Assembly (NCBI GenBank): GCA_003963455.1 | Contig: RXJA01000551.1 | Span: 1 to 33,945 of the forward strand | Source of the DNA: Hyphomicrobiales bacterium | Lineage (GTDB): Bacteria > Pseudomonadota > Alphaproteobacteria > Rhizobiales > Rhizobiaceae | DNA length: 33,945 bases | Direction: 5' to 3' | In this document: positions 24,404 through 32,992 of the stretch, one piece after another | Position numbering within the stretch: the stretch's first letter is position 1 | Layout: every line of letters begins with the position of its first letter | Notes under the pieces: generated by a model | Database searches by the model: none | Told to the model about the DNA's origin: nothing | The model's input: the letters and a program-made list of their open reading frames with translations, nothing else | Position numbers and translations under genes: made by a program

Positions 24404-25447
24404 ATGTTGACGGAAGCCACATCTGTTCGCCCGTTCGAGGGCGAGCGAGAATGGCCCAGGATCCTGTCCACCTATCGAGCGCCTGATAGGGGTCGAAGCC
24501 TGCTCGAACTTGCCGTGACGCTTGTACCGTTTGTTGTCCTCTGGGCGCTTGCCGCGATGGCAGTGCATTATGGCTTCTGGTGGGGGATGGCACTGACAAT
24601 TCCGGCAGCAGGGCTCTTGCTTCGCCTGTTCATGATCCAACACGATTGCGGACACGGTTCCTTCTTTGCGCACCGTACCGCGGATAACTGGACCGGTCGT
24701 CTAATCGGAGTCCTGACGTTCACGCCATACGATTATTGGCGGCGTGCACATGCGGCGCATCATGCCTCCGCCGGTAATCTTGATGAACGCGGCATCGGCG
24801 ACATCACGACTTTGACCGTGGCCGAGTACCATTCCTCGTCGCGCCTGCGCCGGCTTGCTTACAGGCTCTACCGCAACCCATTCGTGATGTTTGCCATTGG
24901 TCCCGTGTGGCTTTTCCTGATCAAGCAAAGGCTGCCTTTCGGCATGATGCGCTCAGGAATGGAGCCTTGGGTCTCGACTATGGCGACCAATCTGGCCATA
25001 GCGCTCCTGGGGGCCGCGCTGATCTGGCTGATCGGTTTTGCGTCATTCATGCTGGTGCAGCTGTCGGTCGTGGTGCTGGCGGGATCGGCGGGTGTCTGGC
25101 TGTTCTATGTCCAGCATCAGTTCGAGGAAACTCACTGGTCGCAAAGCCCGCACTGGCAATTCCAGGACGCGGCCTTGCACGGCTCCTCATATTATGAACT
25201 GCCCTTTGTCCTGCGATGGCTAACGGCCAATATCGGCATCCATCATGTCCATCATCTTTCCAGCAGAGTGCCATATTACCGGCTTCCGGAAGTGCTCCGG
25301 GATTATCCGGAACTGCGCGACATCGGCCATATCACCATCTTGGAAAGCCTCCGCTGCGTAAAACTGGTGCTATGGGACGAATGCACCCGGCGCCTGGTTT
25401 CGTTCCGCGATGCCCGCGCCAAGCCGTCGCATAGCTGCGTTCGCTGA
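24404..25447 (+). CDS. Membrane fatty acid desaturase
   Basis: This 347-residue protein is of the di-iron membrane desaturase family with the three histidine boxes: HDCGH (80-84), HAAHH (116-120) and HHVHH (280-284). It has hydrophobic hairpins at about 36-78 and 188-236. QHQFEETHW before the third box and NIGIHHVHHLSSRVPYYRLPE fit bacterial delta-12/omega-type acyl-lipid desaturases. It would introduce double bonds into membrane lipid acyl chains at the cytoplasmic face. AAGGAT precedes the ATG at 24404. The gene is visibly less GC-rich than its neighbours, with many A/T third positions in its 5' half, which suggests transfer. The exact position of desaturation cannot be stated. Confidence 0.85.
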   Translation: MLTEATSVRPFEGEREWPRILSTYRAPDRGRSLLELAVTLVPFVVLWALAAMAVHYGFWWGMALTIPAAGLLLRLFMIQHDCGHGSFFAHRTADNWTGRLIGVLTFTPYDYWRRAHAAHHASAGNLDERGIGDITTLTVAEYHSSSRLRRLAYRLYRNPFVMFAIGPVWLFLIKQRLPFGMMRSGMEPWVSTMATNLAIALLGAALIWLIGFASFMLVQLSVVVLAGSAGVWLFYVQHQFEETHWSQSPHWQFQDAALHGSSYYELPFVLRWLTANIGIHHVHHLSSRVPYYRLPEVLRDYPELRDIGHITILESLRCVKLVLWDECTRRLVSFRDARAKPSHSCVR

Positions 25448-25757
25448 GAGAAATTCGAGTGTTGCCTTGGGTCCCAGCGCGTCGGTTTTGTGCAGGGTTC
25501 AATGCCGCTATCGCTTTCGAAGGCAGAGCACCCGCCTGCTACCCGCCCAAAGGGGTCGCGTCGAGAGCCGCCAGCCAGCTTTCGAGGTGATGCTGTCGAC
25601 AAGCGGCCATTCCGTTCACGGCTAAAGGGTGACATTAAAATATCCACGGCAATGACCGCTTCGGTGCTTGGCGGACATTTTTTCGTGGGCAGATCTTAAG
25701 GCGCCACCGTCAGCCACAATGTCTGGACATGATGACTGCTGGCGATCGGCGTCCGCT
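25448..25757. other. Gap between convergent desaturase and MATE genes, no gene seen
   Basis: No convincing gene was found on either strand. A T-run (25679-25684) follows a weak CCGC/GCGG pairing (about 25659-25676) and might end desaturase transcripts. The pairing is too short for a firm terminator call. Confidence 0.35.
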
Positions 25758-27161
25758 TCAATGCCCGATGGCGAGCTGCGGCACGATCCTGTCCCGCCTG
25801 AGCCACCGCCCCAGCAGCAGCGCCGCCACTACGGCCAGGCCCGACGCCAGGCCGATCCAGATGCCGGCGCCGTTCAGGCCGAAGCGGAAGGCGAGCAGCA
25901 CGCCGAGCGGCAGGCCGACGCCCCAATAGCCGATTGCCGCATAGAGCATGGGCACCTTGGTGTCGTGCAGGCCGCGCAGCATGCCGGCCGCCACCGCCTG
26001 GGCGCCGTCGAAAATCTGGAACAGCGCCGCGAACCCCAGGAACGACACGGCCAGGCTGATCACCCTGGCATTGGCCGGATCGGCGAGATCGATGAAGGCG
26101 CCGATCAGCGCATGCGGCCAGAGAATCATCACCAGGCCCATCAGCGCCATGAAGGACACGCCAATGACGAAGGCCGTCCAGCCGGCGCGCGAAACGCCTT
26201 CCGGATTGCCGGCGCCATGCGCCAGGCCTACGCGCACGGTCGCCGCCTGGTTGAGCCCGAGCGGAACCATGAAGGAGATCGAGGCGATTTGGATCGCGAT
26301 GGCGTGGGCGGCGAGCGAATCCGCATCGATCAGGCCCATCAGCAGCGCCGCCGCATTGAAGATCGTCACCTCGAAGGCGAGGATGCCGGCGATCGGCAGG
26401 CCGAGCCTGAGCAGACCACGGAAGCGCGGCCAGTCGGCGCGCCAGAAGCGGCCGAACAGACGATAGCGGCGGAATTTCCTCTCCAGCATCACCACCGCCG
26501 CCATGCCGATGAACATCAGCGTGCTGGACAGCGTGGTTGCGAGGCCGGAACCGGCGATGCCCATCGAGCTGACGCCGAGATTGCCGAACATGAACACCCA
26601 GTTGAAGAAGGCATTGCAGGCGACGGCGACGAAAACGATGACCAGCGCCCAGCCCGGCCGCTCCAGCGCCGAGATGAAGGAGCGCAGCACGATATAGCCA
26701 TAGAAGGGCAGCACCGCCCATTGCAGCCAGTGCAGGTAGATGCCGGCCTCATGCGCGAGGTCCGGCTTCTGGCCCATGGCCAGAAGCACCTCCTCGCCAT
26801 GCGAGAGGAAGAGCCAGATCGGGATCGAGATCAGGATCGCCAGCCACAGGCCCTGGCGTACGGTGCGGCGCAGGTCGCGCACCGAATGACGGCGGCGGCC
26901 AAGCTCGGTCGCCATCATCGGCGAGGTCGCCAGCATCAGGCCGAGGCCGAAGATCAGCGGCATGAAATAGAGATTGGAGCCGAGCGCGCCGGCGGCCAGC
27001 GTATCCGGCCCGAGACGGCCCATCATCATGACGTCGGTCGCGGTCATGGCGGTCTGGCCGAGATTGGTCAGCACCATCGGCCAGGCGAGCGCGATCGTCG
27101 CCCTGATTTCCTGACGCCAAAGGTTTTCCGGCGCGCGAGCGCCGGCTTCGATCGCAGACAT
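25758..27161 (-). CDS. MATE-family multidrug efflux protein (NorM type)
   Basis: This 467-residue inner-membrane protein has twelve predicted helices in two homologous halves. The N-terminal half has LAWPMVLTNLGQTAMTATDVMMMGRLG and the C-terminal half has LRLGLPIAGILAFEVTIFNAAALLMG, both hallmark starts of MATE repeats. AAHAIAIQIASISFMVPLGLNQAATVRVG is also typical. Such pumps export cationic drugs or metabolites in exchange for Na+ or H+. The start at 27161 (MSAIEAGARAPENL) has GAGCGGAA upstream. It is likely a single-gene unit and runs toward the desaturase gene. Confidence 0.92.
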   Translation of the reverse strand: MSAIEAGARAPENLWRQEIRATIALAWPMVLTNLGQTAMTATDVMMMGRLGPDTLAAGALGSNLYFMPLIFGLGLMLATSPMMATELGRRRHSVRDLRRTVRQGLWLAILISIPIWLFLSHGEEVLLAMGQKPDLAHEAGIYLHWLQWAVLPFYGYIVLRSFISALERPGWALVIVFVAVACNAFFNWVFMFGNLGVSSMGIAGSGLATTLSSTLMFIGMAAVVMLERKFRRYRLFGRFWRADWPRFRGLLRLGLPIAGILAFEVTIFNAAALLMGLIDADSLAAHAIAIQIASISFMVPLGLNQAATVRVGLAHGAGNPEGVSRAGWTAFVIGVSFMALMGLVMILWPHALIGAFIDLADPANARVISLAVSFLGFAALFQIFDGAQAVAAGMLRGLHDTKVPMLYAAIGYWGVGLPLGVLLAFRFGLNGAGIWIGLASGLAVVAALLLGRWLRRDRIVPQLAIGH

Positions 27162-27216
27162 TGTTCCGCTCTTTCAGAACACGGCGCGTCGGCCAAAGGG
27201 CCGGAAGCCGTACAAC

Positions 27217-27238
27217 AACGGCGCGAAATGGCGCCGTT
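27217..27238. terminator. Small hairpin between the polysaccharide operon and the MATE gene
   Basis: AACGGCGC (27217-27224) pairs with GCGCCGTT (27231-27238) around a 6-base loop. On the minus strand it lies about 180 bp after the stop of the deacetylase gene and is followed by GTTGTTGT, a weak U-rich tail. It may end the polysaccharide operon transcript. The rest of 27162-27414 shows no gene. Confidence 0.35.
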
Positions 27239-27414
27239 TGCGTCGCCTTGTGGACGAAGTGCGACATTTTGGCAAGAGAGAGGGCCGGGCAGCGATTGAT
27301 CCAGCGATCGCAACCTGCCGCGACGACTGCCGCGTCCCTGCCGGATGCCCGGCAGAAGCGGCGGCGCGAGCGCTGGGCAGCGGGCCATCCCGCTGCCACC
27401 AATATAGCGGGGGA

Positions 27415-30222
27415 TCAGGCCTCCGCGCGTGAAATCAGCGGTTTGCGGCCCCCGAGTATGTAGGCGACAGACTCGAGAATGACGCCGTTGGTGTTGATGT
27501 CGGTGACCTCGATCCGCTTGCCTGTCCGCTCGGACACTCCGGCGGAAAAGCCGATCCCCTTCATCCTGGCGCGCTCCCTGACATAGGCCACGAGCTTTTG
27601 CGCGTAATCGCCGGGCCGGGCCGCGAGCCACAGATAGGCGCCTTTGGAATTGACCAGCCGCAGCGAGTCGGAAAGCTTCGCCGCCTTGTCGGGCGCGGAG
27701 GTCTTCAGCGTGTCGACCGGGAAAGTGCCGCCATCGTCGGTGAGCTGGTAGCCCTGGTAGGTGAAATAGGGAGGCCCGGCCATGGCGGTCTCGGACACGC
27801 AGGTCAGGATGCCGGTATCCTGGAAGCGCTTCATCTGGGCGGCATGGAGGATGTCCGCGATGAGGCGCCCGTGCGGCGATGCGCCCAGCTCGATTTCCTC
27901 GGTGACATGAGGCTCGGTGGCGATGCGGCCGCGCCGCTGGATTTCCACGATGGCAGCGAGGGCGGCGTCCATGTCGCTGCTGGGGTCAGGCGTGGAAAAG
28001 ACCGGCGCGATCGCCTCGCCCCAGAGGCTGTATCCGCGGCCGGTATAGCCGGCATAGCTGTTCAACTGTGCCGACGAAATCCTGCCAGTGTCGCTGACCA
28101 CATGCATCTCGCCATCCTTGAGGACAGGCCCGAACGACCAATGCCGCACCAGCTTGAACACCGGGAAGGCACCCGCCGTATAGCTGTCCAGGATTTTCAG
28201 CGCGACCAGCAGCCGCCCGGTATCGGCGCTGTCGAAGCCGTCGCGCTCGCCGCCCTTCGAACTCAACCGTCGTTCGGTGTTTGGGAGCTTCGCCCCCGCC
28301 AAGCTGAAATCGCCCTGGCCAAGGAAGGCGAGGATACGATTTATCGTCGTCTCGAATTCGGCCTGGTCGATGATGCGCAGGCGTTGAGCCGAAACCGCGG
28401 CCAGGATGTGCGATCCGATGTCCCACATCGTCACGAACGGATATCCGGTCTGCTTTCCGGACTCGATCCAGGACGTGGCGGGCGCCATGCCGCCGTAATG
28501 CTTTGCGCCCCAATCGAAATAGGTCCAGGCCAGTTCGGCATCGGCCCGCAGCGCTTCCTCTTCCAACCGAAGCGGATCGGGTTTTCTCCAGTCCTTCACC
28601 GATACCTCGGCACGGGCCTGCCGGATGCGATCCACCTTCGGCATGGCCGGGCAGACGGCTTTGTGATACTCAGCGAAATTGACCAGCGTCGTACCCGGCA
28701 GGCCCGCCATCCGGGTGATGGAATCGAGTATCACCTGTTTCTTTTCGGGGGTTTTGGCGGTGTCCGGGTGGATGCAGAAGACCGCGTCATTGTCGTCTCC
28801 GAGATAATCGAAGACCTGCTCCTGCGAGAAATAGGGAAGATCACCCGTCCAGGCGGCCTCGAACTTGACGGTATTGGACACATGCAGGATTCCGCGCCTG
28901 TCCAGGCCGTTGAACCAGCGCAGCGTGCCCTTCTCGGCGGCGAACATCGGCGTTCCCGTGCCGGCCACGGCATCGAGCGTGTTGTCGTCGAAATCGTCGT
29001 TCGGCGGGATGTAGGTCAGCGGCAGCGTGCCGGTGGAGCGGTAGATCTCGCTCATGCAGCCCTTGATGAGGTCGACGTCCCTTGCAAGCGAGTTTCCGAG
29101 CAGCTCGGAAGGCGTGTGGTGCCAGCCATGTCCCGCTATATCGTATCGCGGGTCCGCGAGCATCGATCGCAGAAAGGCCTTGCTGGTTTCATCCGCCGAC
29201 AGCAGCCCCGCCCTGGGGGCCGGGATGATGGCGTTGGTGACCGGATAGCCGGCTTCGATGAGACCCCTGACGAAGGCCATGTGGCTCGGATCAGTATCGC
29301 TGTCGAGACGCAGGTCGTCGACTCTGACCACAATGTAGCGCCGGCTGGCGGCGCGGCTCTGTCTATAGAGCTTCTGCGGCGCCAGGACACGCACGGCGCC
29401 GGACGAGGTGACGGCAAGCACCGCCATGGCGACACCGGACGCGTAGTCGGCCGCATCGGCATTGGACACGCCGGCGAGCGCGTCAAAGGGGATATCGACG
29501 ATGATCGGGTCGATGTTGGCGGCAAGAGCCGTGATGTTCTGCGCAAGCGCGGCCGGCGCCGTCAGCGCGGCCGCGGCATTGCCCGATGTCGCGGATGTTC
29601 GCGCCGAGGCGACCGTGTTCACAAGCCCGGTGTTGGTCATCCAGTAGCCTCCATCCGAAGGCTGATGGATGACCTTGTCGTCCTGCCCGCCCGCAAGACG
29701 GATGACGGTGCGAATGCCGGCCGACCGCATCGCCGCGGCGTCCTGAGGCGATTGCAGCGGCTGATTGGTGGTCAGCGTCAGCGCGGTGATGACGGCCTTG
29801 GACTTGTAGCGGTCGAAAGCGTTGATCATGTGCGAGAAGGCGGCCTGCATCTCGCCTGCCTGCCGGGCCTGAAGATAAGGATCGGCCGGCGCGATCGGCG
29901 TGACATGGATGCCGAACTCGATGGCGTCCGGAGCCAGTTCCACGCACTGCCTGATCCACTTCGCAAGGCCCGAGCCGTAGCCTGGGATGTCGCCGGGATC
30001 GCCGGCCATCCTGATGGTCATGGCGATCGGCAGGCCGGCGGACGAGAAGGCGTTCGCGACAGCTGCGAGCTTGCCCGTGTCGGCGCGGGCGCCGATGCCG
30101 CTGACGATCACCATCAGCGGATTGGGCAGGCGCGCCGCGGCCGTGGCGACACCCCGGCCGGCAACGGCCAGGAGCGGTATGCTGATGCCGCCGAGAAGGA
30201 CCGAACGCCGGCTTATGTTCAT
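27415..30222 (-). CDS. Exported two-domain polysaccharide deacetylase-like / DUF3131 protein
   Basis: This 935-residue protein starts with a twin-arginine-like export signal (NISRRSVLLGGISIPLLAVAG). Residues about 35-285 look like a degenerate deacetylase-type barrel without an evident metal triad. Residues about 295-520 are a second, better conserved NodB-like domain: VRVDDLRLDSDTD (D302, D303), AGHGWHH (H365, H368, H369), and YIPPNDDFDDNTLD. From about 545 to the end is a DUF3131-like region (AWTYFDWGAKHYGGMAPATSW, YPFVTMWDIGSHILA, DSADTGRLLVALKIL). It is the third gene of a coupled operon behind a GT2 synthase (ATGA overlap). A role in periplasmic modification or trimming of the polymer, as PgaB or PelA do in their systems, is inferred. 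Both DUF3131 and the first domain lack a known activity. Confidence 0.78.
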   Translation of the reverse strand: MNISRRSVLLGGISIPLLAVAGRGVATAAARLPNPLMVIVSGIGARADTGKLAAVANAFSSAGLPIAMTIRMAGDPGDIPGYGSGLAKWIRQCVELAPDAIEFGIHVTPIAPADPYLQARQAGEMQAAFSHMINAFDRYKSKAVITALTLTTNQPLQSPQDAAAMRSAGIRTVIRLAGGQDDKVIHQPSDGGYWMTNTGLVNTVASARTSATSGNAAAALTAPAALAQNITALAANIDPIIVDIPFDALAGVSNADAADYASGVAMAVLAVTSSGAVRVLAPQKLYRQSRAASRRYIVVRVDDLRLDSDTDPSHMAFVRGLIEAGYPVTNAIIPAPRAGLLSADETSKAFLRSMLADPRYDIAGHGWHHTPSELLGNSLARDVDLIKGCMSEIYRSTGTLPLTYIPPNDDFDDNTLDAVAGTGTPMFAAEKGTLRWFNGLDRRGILHVSNTVKFEAAWTGDLPYFSQEQVFDYLGDDNDAVFCIHPDTAKTPEKKQVILDSITRMAGLPGTTLVNFAEYHKAVCPAMPKVDRIRQARAEVSVKDWRKPDPLRLEEEALRADAELAWTYFDWGAKHYGGMAPATSWIESGKQTGYPFVTMWDIGSHILAAVSAQRLRIIDQAEFETTINRILAFLGQGDFSLAGAKLPNTERRLSSKGGERDGFDSADTGRLLVALKILDSYTAGAFPVFKLVRHWSFGPVLKDGEMHVVSDTGRISSAQLNSYAGYTGRGYSLWGEAIAPVFSTPDPSSDMDAALAAIVEIQRRGRIATEPHVTEEIELGASPHGRLIADILHAAQMKRFQDTGILTCVSETAMAGPPYFTYQGYQLTDDGGTFPVDTLKTSAPDKAAKLSDSLRLVNSKGAYLWLAARPGDYAQKLVAYVRERARMKGIGFSAGVSERTGKRIEVTDINTNGVILESVAYILGGRKPLISRAEA

Positions 30223-31496
30223 GAATGCCTCCTGTCGGCGGCGGGGATCGCGTACCGCGCCGGGCTCACCCAGCGGCCATCGGATTTCGCGGAGAAGGAT
30301 TTGACCAGCGCCCGCAGGAAAAGCGCGGCGTCGAGTAGCCGGATTGCGGGAAAGGCGATGCCGTAGAGCATCAGGCTCGGCCGCCGCTCGATGATCGCGA
30401 CGACGACGGTGAGCGCGTAGTCGACGGCCAGAAACAGAGCGAGAAGGACGAGGGGCGAGACCGGCCGCACCGCCAGTTGGCCGATCGACAAAGCGGGGAC
30501 TTCAAAGCCGGTCGCCAGATAGACTAGGACGGCCAGCGGCAGGGCAAGGGCGAAGATCGATATGACCAGCAATTCCGCCAGCAAGCCGCCAAGCGAGAGC
30601 CAGAAACGGCTTGGCCAGACCCCGTGCCGGCGCACGGTCTGCCAGAAGCCCAGATACCAGCGCTGCACCTGCTTGCGATAGTCGGAGAGGTTGAAAGGAT
30701 CTTCCGACGAGCACCGCGCCTTCGGCGTGTAGGCGACGCGGCCCAGCCCTTTGTGCTGCACCTCGAAGGTCATGTTGAAGTCTTCGATCACGAGGCCCGG
30801 GGCCGTGATGTCGATCCGGGTCAGCGCCTGGGTGCGATACATGCTGGCAAAGCCGGGCGCGATATAGCTCACGCTGGTCCATTTCCAGGACTGGCCATAC
30901 TGGAACGCCGTCTGCAGGATCCTGTAGAGACGCGTCCGGTAGGCGGCGAAGAGCATGTCCAGCGTCGGCAGGCGCTGATCGCGCCAACGCGACAGGACAT
31001 GGCCCGCGACGACGCTGACACCTGGATCGTCGAACAGCGGAAGGGCGTAGTCGAGATAATGCGGGTCAATTTCGGAGTCGGCATCCTGGATCAGCACCGC
31101 CTTGAACCGCTCGCAAAGGCGATAGTGCTTGATGGCCCGGTCTATGGCCTTGGCCTTGCCGCCGTTGGGCCGGATGTCGAGAGCCCTGCAGCCCATGCTC
31201 CGGGCGATGGAGACCGTGGCGTCTTTTGATCCATCGCTGGCGACATAGATCTGCCGGGCCGGGATGATCGCCTTGAGGGCGGCGATGCATTTGGGCAGCG
31301 CTATCTCCTCGTTATGCGCGGGGATGACGACCGCGACATCGGCGACCCTGATTGCGCGCGGACCCGTGACGGCCTTGCGCCCGCTGAGTTCGGCGATGAA
31401 GCGCAACAGCCCGACCGTGCACCAGAACGCGATGTTGATGCCCAGCGACGCGCTGAGCACCATCAAGGTCAGGTTGAGGACGGCCGTCGCGCTCAT
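30219..31496 (-). CDS. Processive family 2 glycosyltransferase (polysaccharide synthase)
   Basis: This 425-residue inner-membrane synthase has one N-terminal helix (about 5-30), a cytoplasmic GT-A domain, then three or more C-terminal helices (about 298-395). Catalytic motifs are ASDGSKD (D88), QDADSE (D138, D140), VIEDFNM (E238, D239) and the processivity signature QVQRW (276-280). These are those of PgaC, cellulose and chitin synthases, which polymerise a UDP-sugar and push the chain through the membrane. An ATGA overlap links it to the epimerase gene upstream and another to the deacetylase gene downstream. No PilZ domain is visible, so direct cyclic-di-GMP control is not suggested. The sugar used is unknown. 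Confidence 0.88.
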   Translation of the reverse strand: MSATAVLNLTLMVLSASLGINIAFWCTVGLLRFIAELSGRKAVTGPRAIRVADVAVVIPAHNEEIALPKCIAALKAIIPARQIYVASDGSKDATVSIARSMGCRALDIRPNGGKAKAIDRAIKHYRLCERFKAVLIQDADSEIDPHYLDYALPLFDDPGVSVVAGHVLSRWRDQRLPTLDMLFAAYRTRLYRILQTAFQYGQSWKWTSVSYIAPGFASMYRTQALTRIDITAPGLVIEDFNMTFEVQHKGLGRVAYTPKARCSSEDPFNLSDYRKQVQRWYLGFWQTVRRHGVWPSRFWLSLGGLLAELLVISIFALALPLAVLVYLATGFEVPALSIGQLAVRPVSPLVLLALFLAVDYALTVVVAIIERRPSLMLYGIAFPAIRLLDAALFLRALVKSFSAKSDGRWVSPARYAIPAADRRHS

Positions 31497-32548
31497 GGCG
31501 CGGCGGGCAGCGACCGATCGCCCAAGGCCGATGCGCCGCCGTCCCTTCTGTGCTCAGGGTTGGAAGCCGTGCGAACCGGCTTGATGCCCAGCGAGCGGAG
31601 CAGGTCCTGATAGCTCTGGCGGATGCCCGCCTCCAAAGAGATATTCGGCCGCCAGCCCAAGGCCCGCAGCCTGGTCGTGTCCGGCCAACGGCCGCGATGA
31701 TCCTCGATGAAATGGTCGCGAAAATCGGCTTTGCCTACGAGGCCGGTCGCCCTTTTCACCGCGGTGAAGAGATCACGCACGCTGATCTGTTCGTCGCCGC
31801 CGACATTGTAGACCTCACCGCTGTCGCCCTTCTCCATGACCGTGAGAAGTCCGTTCACCAGATCGTCCACGTGGAGGAAGGTCCGCGTCTGCGTTCCGTC
31901 GCCATAGATCGGCACGGGCTGGCCAGCAATGAGGCGGGTCAGCATCTGCGGAATAACCCGCTGATCCTTGGGCGACATGGCCGGACCATAGGTGTTGAAA
32001 ATGCGCACGATGCGCACCTCGACACCGTATTTGCCGCCCCAGAAGCGGGTCAGCGCTTCGCCGAAGCGCTTGCCTTCCTCGTAAGGGCTGCGCGGCCCGA
32101 CGGGATCGACCCGTCCGACATAGGTCTCTGGCTGCGGGAAGACATCTGGATTGCCGTACGACTCGGCGGTGCTGGCGAACAGATATTTCGCCTTGCACCT
32201 GCGCGCGATCTTCAACAGGTTCAGGGTCCCGACGGACGAGGCCATCAGCATCTGCTCGCCCAGCCGCTTGATGTTGGGAACGCCGGTGGGACAGGCCAGG
32301 TTATAGACATGGCTGTAACGGCGGCGCTGCAACCGGCGGCAGATCGCCGGATCGGCAACATCCATCTTGATGAAGCCGAAGTTCGGGTGACGCGCCAACT
32401 GGTCGACATTCGCCTGGCGACCGGTTGAGAGATTGTCGACGACATCGACATGCGCGCCCTGATCGAGAAGGCGACGGGCCAGGTTGGTCCCCAGACACCC
32501 CGCGCCTCCGGCGACGAGACATCTGACTTCGGTGCTGTTCATGCTCAT
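31493..32548 (-). CDS. NAD-dependent nucleotide-sugar epimerase/decarboxylase (UDP-glucuronate decarboxylase-like)
   Basis: This 351-residue short-chain dehydrogenase-type protein has the Rossmann motif GGAGCLGTNLA (14-24), the catalytic triad region ASTAESYG (125-132) and SPYEEGKR with Y156 and K160, and RIFNTYGPAMSP. YEEGK instead of YGxxK, and ACPTG after VYNL, resemble UDP-glucuronate decarboxylases, which make UDP-xylose. A C4-epimerase is the alternative. The start at 32548 (MSMNSTEV) has GAGGA ten bases upstream. A GTG-started extension to 32587 is less likely. It is the first gene of the operon and probably supplies the activated sugar for the GT2 synthase. The nucleotide-sugar dehydrogenase across the divergent gap could make its uronate substrate. 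Confidence 0.82.
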   Translation of the reverse strand: MSMNSTEVRCLVAGGAGCLGTNLARRLLDQGAHVDVVDNLSTGRQANVDQLARHPNFGFIKMDVADPAICRRLQRRRYSHVYNLACPTGVPNIKRLGEQMLMASSVGTLNLLKIARRCKAKYLFASTAESYGNPDVFPQPETYVGRVDPVGPRSPYEEGKRFGEALTRFWGGKYGVEVRIVRIFNTYGPAMSPKDQRVIPQMLTRLIAGQPVPIYGDGTQTRTFLHVDDLVNGLLTVMEKGDSGEVYNVGGDEQISVRDLFTAVKRATGLVGKADFRDHFIEDHRGRWPDTTRLRALGWRPNISLEAGIRQSYQDLLRSLGIKPVRTASNPEHRRDGGASALGDRSLPAAP

Positions 32549-32860
32549 AAAGCGACAATCCTCACTTGCATAAGAAGAGAACCGCACCCCCTCATTGTGC
32601 GCCTTGCTTCATGCAATGAGGATTTCCCCAGGCAACGCAACTGATAGTTAATAATATGATAAACAACAGTGGTTAATTACCGCATTGTAATCATTGTCTT
32701 TTTCTCGATCTCATTTTTAGCCTGACCTAAAATGAAACGACTGCGTGCGAAACCGGCACAAGCAGCACACTTGACAATCCGTGGAAGTTTGATCCGGCGC
32801 GGGCCGACCTTTCCTTGTTTCCTCGGCGCTCCGCAACGCCCGGGCGCGCAAGAAGCCTCG
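32549..32860. promoter_or_regulatory. AT-rich divergent control region of the polysaccharide locus
   Basis: This gap has no gene. An inverted repeat CCTCATTG (32590-32597) / CAATGAGG (32614-32621) lies about 40 bp before the epimerase start. Bases about 32640-32735 are very AT-rich, with ATTAC-N6-GTAAT near 32679-32694, a setting suited to bending or to nucleoid-type regulators and enhancer proteins. TATTAT on the minus strand in this stretch could be a -10 box, but no good -35 was found. Confidence 0.4.
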
Positions 32861-32876
32861 TGGCACAAGAGTTGCA
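32861..32876 (+). promoter_or_regulatory. Sigma-54 (RpoN) type promoter of the nucleotide-sugar dehydrogenase
   Basis: TGGCACAAGAGTTGCA has the diagnostic GG and GC dinucleotides exactly ten bases apart and fits the -24/-12 consensus TGGCACG-N4-TTGCA with one mismatch. It lies on the plus strand 117 bp before the start codon, giving a predicted leader of about 105 nt. Transcription would need an enhancer-binding activator. The AT-rich region upstream is the expected place for its sites. Confidence 0.65.
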
Positions 32877-32992
32877 CAAGGACTCACGACAACGTGGGGT
32901 TATGACGCCGGCTACCAGAAATCCTGTCCGTCAGAATTCACGTCATTGCAATGCGGCGCCGATTCAGGGCCGGCCGCACCATGGAGGCAACA

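Noticed and set aside
25668..27299. A 543-codon frame antisense to the MATE gene, and similar long frames opposite the Mo-hydroxylase genes (for example 5037-6236)
   Set aside because: They are shadows of real genes in GC-rich sequence. No family motif or ribosome binding site was seen.
27598..30366. A 922-codon open frame antisense to the deacetylase/DUF3131 gene
   Set aside because: Its product has no domain or motif and is rich in Arg/Gly/Asp. It mirrors the codon structure of the opposite gene, as expected in GC-rich DNA. The minus-strand protein has an export signal and recognisable catalytic motifs.
32771..32776. A perfect TTGACA in the divergent polysaccharide control region
   Set aside because: The positions 16-18 bases downstream read CCGGCG-like sequence, so no sigma-70 promoter can be supported. 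The sigma-54 type site nearby is a better candidate.
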